This document shows, piece after piece, positions 32,278-42,862 of a DNA stretch of 64,000 nucleotides. The stretch's first letter is position 1, and the number at the start of each line of letters is the position of its first letter. Made by a program: the position numbers and the translations under genes. Source of the stretch: Hawksworthiomyces lignivorus (Eukaryota; Ascomycota; Sordariomycetes; Ophiostomatales; Ophiostomataceae); contig NTMA01000003.1 in the NCBI GenBank assembly GCA_002917075.1, forward strand, positions 1 to 64,000. The letters are read 5' to 3'. The notes beneath the pieces are model-generated. The model had not been told where the DNA came from. It searched no databases and saw only the letters and a list, made by a program, of their open reading frames with translations.

Positions 32278-34101
32278 TTACACAGTTTCTTGTTGCTCTA
32301 CCCCCTCTGTTTGGCTCTTCTCATCTGCCACAATCCGGCCAGCCTCGCGCTGCTCAGAGATGATGATCTCAGCAGATTGGCGCATCTGGCGCGCAGAACC
32401 TGTTCTGCTAAACAGCACGTCCATCTCCTCCATAGAGAAGCCCTTGGTTTCAGGCATGAGGAAGTAGACAATGGAAATCGAAATCACGAGAGATGAGCCG
32501 AAGAAAAGGTAGGTTCCATATGTGATGTTCTTCATCATGTACGGATTCGAGTATACAATGATAAATTGGCCAAGCCACTGCACGCATGTTGTGAACACGA
32601 GGCATACGGAGCGAATGGCCGTTGGGAATACCTCAGCACTGGCTTGTTAGCGAGTAATAGAAAACGTGTCATGGCAGTGAAGGTCAACGAAATAATGACC
32701 AAGAAAAGTTCATGCATAGAAGCAGAACTAGGTCTAGAATCATGACGGAAGCAAAATGAATAATAGATTGATCTCTTACCAGAAAATCCATGGGATACCG
32801 TTCCATGACATGGCGTAAAAAACGGAAAACAGATAAATCATGACAATCGCCACATAAGCACCGCCGTCCTTGGGCGCGGTACCGCCAAACGAGCCGGAAA
32901 TCTTGGTGTACGCGGCCAAGTAGAACATGGGTACCAACGTACCACACGACCCAATCAGTGTCGCCCGGCGGCGCCCAAGCCGATCAACAAAGAAGATCAT
33001 AAAGATTGCTGTTGAAACGGACTTTACAATACCGAAGATTCCCGTTGCCAGCAGGCCGACACTCGTGCCGGTGAAACCGATGGACTTGAAGATGGTCGGG
33101 GAGTAGTAATTGATGGCGTTGATGCCTGACAGATTCTGCAACATCATCAGGGCCATACCAAGGAACAAGCGGTACCGAATATTAGGTGAGAAGACCTCCC
33201 GAAGCTTCCCCAGCAGCGACTTGTCCGCGCCAGCCTCGGCCTCACGGTTCAACTGCTCCTGAATCGCATCAATCTCCCAGGCTATATAAGAGTCTTCTGC
33301 GGGTAAATTGCGAATGCGGCATAAATTCTTCTTAGCCACCTCTTTGCGGTTCACCTTGATGAGCCAACGGGGTGACTCCGGTTGCATGGACATCATGAGC
33401 ACCAACAACGTGCCTGGCAACAGCTGCAAGCTAAACGGAATGTGCCACTGGGTGTCTGATGTGGGTGAAATGTGCTCGTTGACTCCGTAATTAACCCAGA
33501 AGCCGATAACTTGTGCTAATTGAATGATGATCTCAAAAATGCCGACGAGACGACCGCGAATGGCTGGTGGTGCCCATTCAGAGATGTATTGGGGGACCAT
33601 CAGTGAGGAAGATCCAACAGCAAGACCTGCCTCGTTAGCGTGTATGAAAAGTAAAAGTAGAACAAGCCAGGTTGGGGAAAAAGGCAATGGAAAGGTATTT
33701 GTTTTACCTGTAAGAACTCGGCCGCCATAAATCATACCAACACGGCCACTCGAAGCAATCTGCAGAATGGCGCCCACATCAAAGAGAGCTCCGCAGAACA
33801 TTAGGCAGATACGACGACCGAAGCGCTCTGAAAAGTAGTAGACAAAAATGGCTCCAAAAAAGCAGCCAGCCTGGAAAGTGCTGACGATGTTGGCACTGAG
33901 CTCTGTTGTCTTACTGCTGGTCAGACCAAATCGCGATTCAAACGAAGGCAGAGTGAGAGTGCCGCCAATGAAGGCTGAGTCATAGCCAAACATGGCTGAA
34001 CCCATAGCCGCCGAGATGGCTAGAAAATATGGCCTCCAGTTATACACGGCCTCGGGTGCCGGGTAGGCGGAATTGTCCTGCATGCGGGTGAGAGAAGGCA
34101 T
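32278..34101 (-). CDS. qutD: Quinate permease (MFS sugar-porter family)
   Basis: Three exons (34101-33708, 33626-32780, 32638-32278) give 533 aa. It is a proton symporter of the sugar-porter family in the plasma membrane. Signatures: EAVYNWRPYFLAISAAMGSAMFGYDSAFIGGTL (as in QutD), FSERFGRR, GLAVGSSSLMVPQYISEWAPPAIRGRLVG, WINYGVNE-like FWVNYGVNEHISP, PESPRWL, QNLSGINAINYYSPTIFKSIGFTG, VDRLGRR, WIFCAEVFPTAIRS across the last splice and VYFLMPETKGFSMEEMD. The assignment to quinate rests on resemblance to QutD and on location at the edge of the qut cluster. Expected to be controlled by QutA/QutR. Confidence 0.85.
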
Positions 34102-35018
34102 TTTGAAAGGACATCAACAAGGAAATAGGAAGTAGAAAGTGCAGCACTTCGCTCGGAAATCAAATATACTGCCAGGAAAGGATGAAGCAAAACTGAATCT
34201 AGAAAAGAGGAAAGGGGCCTAGGTGTGAAGAAGACGTGCAAGGGAAGACAAGAGGATTCTAGCCGAATATATAGCAGAAGATGGAATGGTCAGTGATTAG
34301 AGAAGCAGCAAATCGAATACTGTCACTGGCTGTTTCCATCCACAGAATGAATTGAAAAATCTGGGGTTTTGTGGAGGTGGAGAGTGGGTCATCATCTCCA
34401 GGTGGTCAGCACGATGACTTTAACCGCCTACACGCTAGCTCACCGAGCACAACCGCTATTGGTCTGTGGTGAAAAAATCGCCTGTCCCAAAAAATTACTG
34501 TACGACTTTCAATATGAGAGGACACAGCAGAGAACAGTGGGGACAAGATGATTTAATTGAGCGACACTTCTGCGAGGAACGAATGTTCCTAGGCTCTTTA
34601 CTCCACTACTTTGAGATATATGCCGTCGTATTCAATCTGTAAGCACTCCGTGGCATCGTGGGAGCTTAGTCTCTTGAATAAGGATAGCGGCTTTTCTTTT
34701 CAACAATACTTCAAAGCATGTGTCTGAATTAAGAATCGTAGTCGGAAAGAATTTTACCGGTACCATTTACGAACCAAGAGTACGGCCAATGTGAATCTGC
34801 TTACACTCGGGTTTGTACAAACTCAGCAGCTAAAATGAATGGGATTGAATGGTAGTTTAAATGATTGAATCCTGCTACGAGGAATGTTCTATTATCTAAG
34901 AAATGGTGGCATCAGATATATAAGAGAATTTGTGACGATTGTAGATCTAATATCGCTATGCGGAAATGTATCTTTAGAGCGAGGCACTATGGACTTGCTT
35001 TATAGTTGAAGCCTCGAG
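34102..35018. other. Intergenic, qutD promoter side
   Basis: About 0.9 kb; qutD starts leftward from 34101 and the dehydrogenase ends at 35019. No gene supported. Confidence 0.5.
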
Positions 35019-35912
35019 CTAGGCTTCCACAATTTCTATATGATCGTCTGGTGCCATGTTGCCGAGACGGATCTCGCGCTCGATGACTGCATCAAGCATG
35101 ATCTTCTTCGGTGGTATTTTGTGCGTCCATAGCTGGTACTGGTCAAAAGCTTGTGCCAAAAGGACCTCGATGCCGGTGATAGTCTCCCAGTTCTTGTGGC
35201 GCTTGGCCACAGCCAGCAGCGGCGTCTTGCGTGGTTTGTATGCCATGTCGATACACAAGCCAGCCGGACCGAATAAGTTGGAAAATTGCTGTTCTCTTGT
35301 GGCATCAGCAGGGATGGTGCCGACAATCACATCAGGTTGTGCGAGCAGCGTATCGAGATCTGACACCACTGTGATTGGAAAGTATGGGGCAAAAGTCGCT
35401 TTTGTCTTGTTGGAATTATCAACAGTACGGTTCCAGAGAAGAATAGACTCGACACCAGCGCGGTGTAGGGCGTAGAGTGCTGCACGTGCTGCACCTCCTG
35501 CTCCAATGACGAGACCCGTCTTGAGCGAGCAGGGCGTACGAGCGGTGTACGCAAGAATTAAGCTGTAAAGACCAGACCAGTCAGTGTTGTCACCTATGAT
35601 ACGTTCGGTAGATAGCACGTCCGGATTGACGACAAGAGTATTAATAGCGCCGATGATCTGGGCGGTGTCGGTGATGCGGTCACAATACTTGTGGACGTGC
35701 AACTTATGCGGCATAGTGACGCTGGCACCACCGAAGCAGTCGCTCCGTATTAGAGACGCAACATCGTCGATACTCTCCGACTCGCGGATGGAGTAACGGA
35801 AAGGCAAGCCTTGTTCGTCAAAGCCGGCATTGTGGATAGTCGGCGATACACTGAAGGAGATACCGTTGCCAAAGATGTAGAATTCTTTAGTGTCTGGAGC
35901 GGTGTTCGCCAT
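35019..35912 (-). CDS. Shikimate/quinate 5-dehydrogenase, NRT (NADP-type) form
   Basis: Intronless, 297 aa from the ATG at 35912 (MANTAPDTKEFY). AroE fold: FGNGISFSVSPTIHNAGF binds the substrate, the catalytic Lys is in VTMPHKLHV and Asp in GDNTDWSG, and GLVIGAGGAARAALYAL is the dinucleotide loop. The second Rossmann strand ends LLWNRTVDN; an NRT/NRS motif in this family usually marks NADP preference. The C-terminal GIEVLLAQAFDQYQLWT is the family's substrate-side helix. It interconverts 3-dehydroshikimate and shikimate or 3-dehydroquinate and quinate. It shares the cluster with a second, divergent homologue at 36976. Confidence 0.9.
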   Translation of the reverse strand: MANTAPDTKEFYIFGNGISFSVSPTIHNAGFDEQGLPFRYSIRESESIDDVASLIRSDCFGGASVTMPHKLHVHKYCDRITDTAQIIGAINTLVVNPDVLSTERIIGDNTDWSGLYSLILAYTARTPCSLKTGLVIGAGGAARAALYALHRAGVESILLWNRTVDNSNKTKATFAPYFPITVVSDLDTLLAQPDVIVGTIPADATREQQFSNLFGPAGLCIDMAYKPRKTPLLAVAKRHKNWETITGIEVLLAQAFDQYQLWTHKIPPKKIMLDAVIEREIRLGNMAPDDHIEIVEA

Positions 35913-36975
35913 TATATGGACTGGTAGCAAACTTCTGTTGTACAGGCGGAACAAGCACAAGTACTATTCCTATCAAAAGATAACTAATAACAGTGCTTGA
36001 CTGCTGTAGATTGATGCAGAAACCAGTGATAAAAGACTATTTCGCATATCGAATGGAGCTAATTTCAGCTTGTATTATACGATACTAAGACAGGTCACAC
36101 TGGCATTGTATGCCTGGTAAAAAAAATCGCTGTCGGGTCTGAATTTACCCACTGGCTCTATGTTGAGGTATGACATGCGGCTAGCAGGAATCAAGAGCCC
36201 CACGAGACAATTTAGGATATTATTATCATCCTAGGTCTCTGTCGTCTAAGCCAATCCCCCATTAAATTTGCGGTCGGTTTGAGGTGACAACTTTGTCTCC
36301 TGCATATGCTTCTTCCAAAGTTTCCAGCTCTCGTTTCTTCTAGGCACTTCTGCTGTGAAAAACATAGGTTCTAGCCATATCCCAATTTGTGTTAAGCGAG
36401 ATGCCGCGCATACCGGTCAAATCAATAACGTTGCTGGCCCTATGTAGATCCACATAAGTGGTTGCTTGACTCCAAAAGCAGCGTTTAAGGATCTAAATTA
36501 ATCCCTGTGCAGGCGTTCCGCATTTCATCATCAATTTGTAGACAGCACTAAAGCCAATGTTCATTGTTAAGACACGCTAGGTGGCCTTCATATTGACGAT
36601 ATCTTGTGAAAGCCGTCTATATTATTAAAAAAAATATCAAGTGAACAATTCCGATGACCCGTATCTTAGTTTGATAACTGTATAAGTCACAATCAAGGTA
36701 GAGACAAACATAAAAAGAAGATCCTGTTAGCCCCTTTCTTGCAGATCCCCACTCCAGACCACGGTTAAACAAAATGCCGATACTTGATGAGAACGTCAAC
36801 GTTATTTTCCTCTTTATCTGTCTGGCAGAACCGACAGCTTAGAATCTCAAATAGCTCTTTGAGTATCCGAATTACCCCAGTGCAGCTGAGCACTAAGCTT
36901 CCCCGCACGGACATCACTTCGTCGTCGCCGTCATCATCACCATAACGACAGATACTCGCGAGACCACTGATTATT
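35913..36975. promoter_or_regulatory. Divergent region between the two dehydrogenase genes
   Basis: 1.06 kb between outward-facing dehydrogenases. At 36489-36504 there is GGATCTAAATTAATCC, 12 of 16 matches by my count to the qa/qut activator consensus GGRTAARYRYTTAYCC. Weak candidate only. Confidence 0.3.
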
Positions 36976-37884
36976 ATGACAGAAAAAACATTGAAATTGC
37001 ACCTTGTGGGTGTAGGTGTCAAGCACTCCATAGCCTACAGCATGCACAATTACATCACAGAGAGCCTGGGCATTCCATGGACGTTCTACAACACCGAAGC
37101 CCCGGCGTTGAAAGACTTGGTTGCGCTGATCCGTAGTGACGAAACTGCCGGCCTTGTCGTAACGATGCCCTACAAGACGGCTGTTATAGCAGAGCTTGAT
37201 GAGGTTGACGAGGTTGCGCAAGCAATAGGTGCCTGCAACAACGTCTACTACAAAGGCAGCGGCATCAACCGCCGCGCCGTTGGAACGAACACGGACTGGA
37301 TTGGCATCAAGGGCTGCTTGTTAGAAAAAGCACCGGCAACCGCTGGCCTCAAACCCCTCACCGGTCTGATCATTGGAGCAGGTGGCGCCAGCCGTGCGGC
37401 TCTCTACGCACTCTCGTCACACCTGAATGCCGAGACTGTATACGTGTTAAACCGTGACGACCAGGAGGTTGCTGACTTGATCCGTGACGCCCAGAGGCTG
37501 CCGTTACCGCCCAAGATTGTGCATATCAAAACACTAGAGCAAGCAAACGAGGCATCTAGCCCAACTTACGTTGTCGGCACCGTTCCTGACCTTGAGCCTC
37601 TCAGTGACGCCGAAAAAAATGTGGCCGTCATTCTTCGCTCTTTTCTTGAGCGCCAGGAGAAGGGAGTGCTACTAGATATGTGTTTTAAACCACGACGTAC
37701 ACGTATTCTCAAACTTGCTGAGAGCCTCGGCTGGCCTATAGTCGAGGGTGTTCACGTAATTGGGTATCAAATCGAGCGCCAGTATCAGGTGTGGGCTGGT
37801 GATAGTTCCGCTACCAACATCGACAAAGAGGGGGCGTGGAATGTCTTATTGAAGGCGGCCGAGGAGAGTAAAGTGATCAACTAG
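36976..37884 (+). CDS. qutB: Quinate/shikimate dehydrogenase, NRD (NAD-type) form
   Basis: Intronless, 302 aa. AroE-like: LVGVGVKHSIAYSMHNYIT for substrate binding, catalytic Lys in VTMPYKTAV, Asp in GTNTDWIGI, GLIIGAGGASRAALYALSS for the dinucleotide. The cofactor strand ends VYVLNRDDQEV; an acidic residue after NR fits NAD rather than NADP, as expected for the catabolic fungal quinate dehydrogenase. The end carries VEGVHVIGYQIERQYQVWAG. It would oxidise quinate to 3-dehydroquinate, the first step of the pathway. The symbol is given for the likely role; the gene at 35019 is the alternative bearer of it. Confidence 0.82.
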   Translation: MTEKTLKLHLVGVGVKHSIAYSMHNYITESLGIPWTFYNTEAPALKDLVALIRSDETAGLVVTMPYKTAVIAELDEVDEVAQAIGACNNVYYKGSGINRRAVGTNTDWIGIKGCLLEKAPATAGLKPLTGLIIGAGGASRAALYALSSHLNAETVYVLNRDDQEVADLIRDAQRLPLPPKIVHIKTLEQANEASSPTYVVGTVPDLEPLSDAEKNVAVILRSFLERQEKGVLLDMCFKPRRTRILKLAESLGWPIVEGVHVIGYQIERQYQVWAGDSSATNIDKEGAWNVLLKAAEESKVIN

Positions 37885-38057
37885 TGTCAAGGACGAGGAA
37901 TACAAATGTCTAAAAGATATATGGGTGGTTAATAAGAAGTAGTATTGGGTGTTCTGGCTAGTCTATAATAGTTTTCAAGTGCCATCACTTGGCGTTGTTG
38001 TATAATATTTTGGGGGTCTTTGCGTAGGAAAATCTATCAGATCATTTAGTACGCTTT

Positions 38058-39092
38058 TCACACTTCTTCTAGGCACAGCCGCTCTTTGAATTTCTTCCAG
38101 GCCGCAATGCCGCGCTGTGCGTGCTGAACTGGTACGTCTGGGGCTGCATCCGACATAGTTCGTGAAAAAAGTTCCATAGATACGGGGCCTTTGTAACCCA
38201 GTCCTTCGATGAGCGCCCGCGCTACCTGTTCTGACGGCAGATACGCTCCACGGTCCGTCTCATATAGGAATAACCGTGCGTTTCGCGACCAGTTCATGCG
38301 GGCCGGGTTTCCCTCTATATAAAAAGGATGACCCTCCACCAAAGGTGACTCAAGTCGCTCTGCATCGACCACTTGTATATAAAACACTTTCACTAGGTCA
38401 ATTTCGCGCACCATGTGTGCTAGTGATTCTCGCAGGTCTGCATCTGCATTTGGCGTCTTGCCTGTTGGCGAAGCCGGGTCTGCCCATAGTCGTCCAGCGA
38501 TGTTGAAGGTATCGAGGCACACGCCAAAGTTGGGCCGGTTGACGCGTTTGACAATCTCCCAGAGCTTTTCCCAAGTGTCGACGTACGTTCCCCAACACAG
38601 ATTTTCATAGGCAAACCGCACAACGGGCGTCTCCATGGCGCCTAGGTCCGCCAGCTGTCGCAGATCATCGGCGATTACGTCCAGGTCGTCCGTCAGCTGC
38701 GCTGCCGGCAGAAAGTTGGTCGGAATCTGAATCGTCGTTGTGTCTAGCGTCTTGACCAACTTCAGCCACAGCTTCAGCTTTTCGACGAGCCGGTCGTGCT
38801 GCTCGCGGTCTTTGAGGCCCTCGTAGAACAGGAACGGCTGCAAGCCGATAACCTCTAGCTTATTGGCTTTGCACACATTGCCCATGTACACGCCTGCGGC
38901 CAGAATCTGCTCTGACGACAACGTGACGTCGGCACTCACACCACTCAGCTTGCGCGCTACATATTCGACATCCTCGTAGAATATTTCGATGCCCTTGAAC
39001 CCCGCGAGTGCTGCCTGCTCCATTTTGAAGTCAAAATCGTGGAGCCATGCTCGCCCGAGCGAGGCACTCATAATAGCTGGTGGGTGGGCCAT
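38058..39092 (-). CDS. qutC: 3-Dehydroshikimate dehydratase
   Basis: Intronless, 344 aa, xylose-isomerase-like TIM barrel. It dehydrates 3-dehydroshikimate to protocatechuate, the entry to the beta-ketoadipate route. Family peptides: SLGRAWLHDFDFKMEQAALAGFKGIEIFYEDVE, LEVIGLQPFLFYEGL, VRFAYENLCWGTYVDTWEKLWEIV, NFGVCLDTFNIAGRLWADP, VKVFYIQVVDAERL and KGPVSMELFSRTM, with Glu/Asp/Gln/Glu at the usual metal positions. Length is normal for the fungal single-domain enzyme. The neighbouring dehydrogenase gene converges on it with only 173 bp between. Confidence 0.92.
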   Translation of the reverse strand: MAHPPAIMSASLGRAWLHDFDFKMEQAALAGFKGIEIFYEDVEYVARKLSGVSADVTLSSEQILAAGVYMGNVCKANKLEVIGLQPFLFYEGLKDREQHDRLVEKLKLWLKLVKTLDTTTIQIPTNFLPAAQLTDDLDVIADDLRQLADLGAMETPVVRFAYENLCWGTYVDTWEKLWEIVKRVNRPNFGVCLDTFNIAGRLWADPASPTGKTPNADADLRESLAHMVREIDLVKVFYIQVVDAERLESPLVEGHPFYIEGNPARMNWSRNARLFLYETDRGAYLPSEQVARALIEGLGYKGPVSMELFSRTMSDAAPDVPVQHAQRGIAAWKKFKERLCLEEV

Positions 39093-39787
39093 GGTTTTCT
39101 TTTGTTAAACTGCCGCTGTTTTCGATGATGTAGTAGCACCCACTGTTCAAGGAACTGAACCGCAGTTATGTAGCGCTCCAATATTGGTTAATGCTGATGG
39201 TAAAAGCGCTGCTGTTGTTGCTATTGCTGCTAGCACCCACTTCCGACAGCTGGCTAAAGTCTTACCCGGCCCGTATAGCATAGTGGTTATTGCGCATGGC
39301 TTGTATACCACATACGACACCATGAGGTCGATGGTTCGACTCCATCTGCGGGCAAATGTTTTACTACTATTTTGCTTATTTTTTTTGTGGATTGTCCCAG
39401 AGAGTTCCACTTAGTGTAGACACACTGGATGATTAAAACAATTAAACACACTTAAGTCTTCCCAGGTGGGTGCCACAGTATAGTACGGGCAACTGGCAGC
39501 GGTGGAACAAATGCCAACCAATATGCCACTGTATATTTGAAGGCGCATGTTGAAATTGTCTAGTTATTATCACAAGCAGACGCCTCTCTATTAAAAATAT
39601 TTCTTTACTCACGGCGCACAACATCGACTCTCGTACGGTGCGAGCTGTGTGAGGCTCATAGGAATATTCATAATTTAAATTTCTAAAACGCCAACGAGTA
39701 ATCATCATTCATAAGACCCATAAGACCACAGCCAAATAATACACAGAAGCGCTGCACGTTCATTCGAAAACATGTCTTGCTGTGTTT
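39093..39787. other. Intergenic with tRNA-Thr
   Basis: Contains the qutC promoter next to 39092, the tRNA at 39269-39354 and AT-rich 3' flank of qutR. Nothing else recognised. Confidence 0.5.
39269..39354 (+). tRNA. tRNA-Thr(UGU), with a 13-nt intron
   Basis: Acceptor stem GCCCGTA pairs with TGCGGGC, followed by A73. D arm GCATAGTGGTTATTGC, anticodon stem CATGG/CCATG, T arm GATGG-TTCGACT-CCATC. The anticodon loop reads CTTGTA, interrupted after position 37 by 13 nt (39305-39317 approximately) and closed by A. The anticodon is TGT. T-runs at 39359-39362 and 39379-39386 can end polymerase III transcription. Confidence 0.9.
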
Positions 39788-42541
39788 TTAACTATCAGAA
39801 AGATGGACGCGCTGCATCACTTGAGAGCGCATCAGATTTGCAGGTGCCTTTCGGCCAGTAAATAGTTCAAATTGTGCAATTCCTTGCTCTGGCAAAACCT
39901 CTAACCCGTGTACCGATATCCAACCACGGTCGCGCAAAGATCGTGCCTGGCGGTATAGCGGTGTATCAAGCGGGTTGTATGCAAGCTGAAAGTTGTTAGA
40001 GCCAGCCACGAGAAATCAACATTGGACGCAAATCAAATGTGAATGGAGAAAAGGAAAAGCGGAAATAAAGAAAAGCAGTCCAAGAGGAATAAAATTGAAC
40101 TGGAATTTATTGCTTGGCATGCTGGAAGGAGTCATACATACCTCTAAGACTACGCCTCCTGTCGGGCTAGCTAGCCATCCATCCGGTAACGTATTATCTG
40201 CTGGAGGGATGCCATTTGCACTGCTGCGATCAATGCATGACACGATAATTGTTGGTGGGTCGATTCCCGCTGGCCAAGGTTCTTCTTTTGATGATATCGC
40301 GTGCACGGCCGCTGGCTCAGTTGTTTGGTTCGTGGGCGATGTACTGCCAGACTTGGACGTCTGCGCCGCAAGGCCATTCCGTGCCACTGACAGGTCAATG
40401 TTATTCAAAGAAAATACTCGGCCATTAAACTGGTTGGCAATCTTTTCGGCATTGGCCAGGGTGCGATTGTAGATGAAGATGGTCCGCACGCCTAGGCGGA
40501 TTGCTGCGTAAACGGTGGCTTGCGCCATACCGCCAGCACCTAAAACCAAGGCGGTCGTACGTGGTCGTACTGCATTGATAGGCGAAAGGTTTCTCTGCAC
40601 GCATTTGTGTACGCCGATCCAGTCCGTGTTATCACCAAACAGAGCCACTACCGGCCCGGCACGATTGCGATCCAGGAGCGATTCGAGACTGCGCGACCGT
40701 AGTGGTACCACAGTGTTGACCGCTCGGATGGCCTGTGCCTCTGGGCTGACATAGTCGAGTACAGTGATGATATCCTGCTTGAATGGCGCACTGATGCTGG
40801 CTCCACCAAAGTGTGGATCACGCACAAACTTGTCAAGGTCATAGAGCGACGACGACTGGAACATCCTGTAGTCGTGCGGCATGCCGCAAAACTTGAAAGC
40901 TGCGTTGTGCATGACTGGCGACATTGTCGCGTTGATGGAGCTTCCAAAGATGCCAAACACCATAGGATCAAGAACAAAAGACGCATATAGTGCCCGCTGC
41001 GCGTCTTGGACGGTAAACTCTCCTTTGTCTGGAATCTCATAGGCTCCCGTCTGCCCTGGTATTGTCAATGGCATTTCAAATACTGTCGCGTTTTTTATAT
41101 CAGCTTTTGCTGTGTCTTGTTCGATAAGCCCATGTGTGACCGGCGTCAAGACCGAATTCATGTAGCGCGAGCTGCGGCCTAGACGTCCTGTGTTGTATGC
41201 AATGATTGGGAGATCAATTCCACCTGAGACTTGCACATTGTGGACAAAGAACTGCACGGCCACATTATCCGCAGGCGACGTGGCCCGCTGCCGCAGCCGT
41301 ACCATACTGCAGCCCCATTGCCGTGCTGTGTGTACGAACTGCAGTCTTGTCGGTAAGTACCAGCCACTCTCTCCGCTTTGAGGAGGATCTTCGTCTTCAA
41401 AATGTCCAATAATCTTGGTGGCCCCGGCGCTGCTTATGATGTGCAACGCACGCTCAGCATCACACATCAGGTCCAATGTCACATATTCCGGTGCTAATCG
41501 TAAGACGTGAGTCACAACGTCGAAATAAACCGACCAATTTGTTGCTCCTGCAACGGCAGTTGCTAATGCTGGCATAAGTGAGCGTTTAATATGTATTACA
41601 ACGGGGAGGCGGATGTTTCGGCGTAGCGTATAATATATCTTTGTGATGGTGGTGGCTGCGGTATGATCAAAGGAAGATGTTGCCTTTGTTCCCTCACCGC
41701 TGTCCCGAGGCAGCAGTGCAAGGTCAATGATCAACTCCAATGCATCGACGACCAAGTCAGCGTTGCGCAGTTGCGCAGCTACATCCTTGACACGCTCAAT
41801 AGGCACGTTTAGAGCATAAGTGAAGTATTTTGCTTCCGGTGGTAGATATGATAATGAGTGTTGAGCATCAAGCAAAAATGGACGAGCGTCTTGGCTGCGA
41901 ATGCTGCGCAGCAGGCGCAGGAAGTCATGCTCAACATGCTTCAGGAGCAGTGTTGGATGCGACAGTACATGGCTTGCCAGTGATGCTTCTCGTGTGTATG
42001 CGTCCTGTGGCTCCGACAAGTTGTAGAACTCAAAATTAGAAAGCGCGCGATAGCTAGGAGCGATTAATTTCGAAAGGCGTGCAATCTTGGATATGTCATC
42101 GGTGCGTAGATATGCATCAATCTCTTCAGAATCGCGTATAATCTGGATGACAGGGTGCCGCTTCTTGAACTCTTCCAACAGTATTTGGCCCGTATCTTCA
42201 GCGGAGCCGGGACCACATACGATGATGCAGCGCGAGGGATGGCTTTCTAGCAGCATCCGCATCAGTGCTAGCTCACGCAGCCGGTATTCTTGAAATCCAT
42301 ATTTCGATGCATACACGGCTCGTGGTTGACCCGTCTCAGAATAAAAGTGCTGATCTGCATCCACCAGGCGGAAGCCGAGACAAGCGGCCGCCAAGATGGC
42401 AAGACTCGTTTTTCCTGTCCCACGAATACCTAAAAGGAGAATGGATGCATCCCGCTGCCAGTGAGTGGTCTGGATAAGTCCTGCATCGCCCATGGGCAAG
42501 TCCGAGACCGATGACGACCTGCTCAGGAACGTTCTCGTCAT
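39788..42541 (-). CDS. qutR: Quinate repressor QutR (AROM-derived, three-domain)
   Basis: Two exons (42541-40142, 39985-39788), 865 aa. It is a homologue of the last three domains of the pentafunctional AROM protein recruited as a repressor. Residues about 33-200 are shikimate-kinase-like with a P-loop GIRGTGKTS (38-46) and LVDADQHF; the middle is type I dehydroquinase-like (TKIIGHFEDED, VVIHIKRSL), where residues expected for catalysis look changed; the last part is shikimate-dehydrogenase-like (FGSSINATMSPVMHNAAFK, ALVLGAGGMAQATVYAA, FIYNRT, GDNTDWIGV). The intron join makes GGVVLE/LAYNPLDTPLYRQA. Known QutR/QA-1S binds the activator and blocks it without quinate. Divergent from qutA. Confidence 0.92.
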
Positions 42542-42862
42542 GACGTGGACGCCCGACGGCCACCTTGCTCTGCCGAAATGAGGCTCTCCTTCAAGATTTC
42601 GGCGACAGCGATCATCAAAATACCCTCTCCGTTGTCAGATGCAAGGATGTGCAAAGGAATACGTGACGGTCGTCCAGTTCCGGTACTAGGTTCCCTCATC
42701 GGAAGTATATAATTCCGAACATGACTCAGCTACCGGAAAGCAATTAGCCGGGTCGGCTTGTGCTTCCGCGGCGCTGTTCAAACGGGATAGGATTCATCCA
42801 CAGCACAGGTCGTCATTACACTGTCACAGCATGCGTTCCTGATCCGAGAGCAGCTACCGGCA
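42542..42862. promoter_or_regulatory. Divergent qutR-qutA promoter
   Basis: 321 bp between the repressor and activator starts, as in the Neurospora qa-1S/qa-1F pair. At 42785-42799 GGATAGGATTCATCC is an imperfect inverted repeat close to the qa activator consensus GGRTAARYRYTTAYCC but one base shorter. TATATAA-like sequence lies near 42706. Confidence 0.5.
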
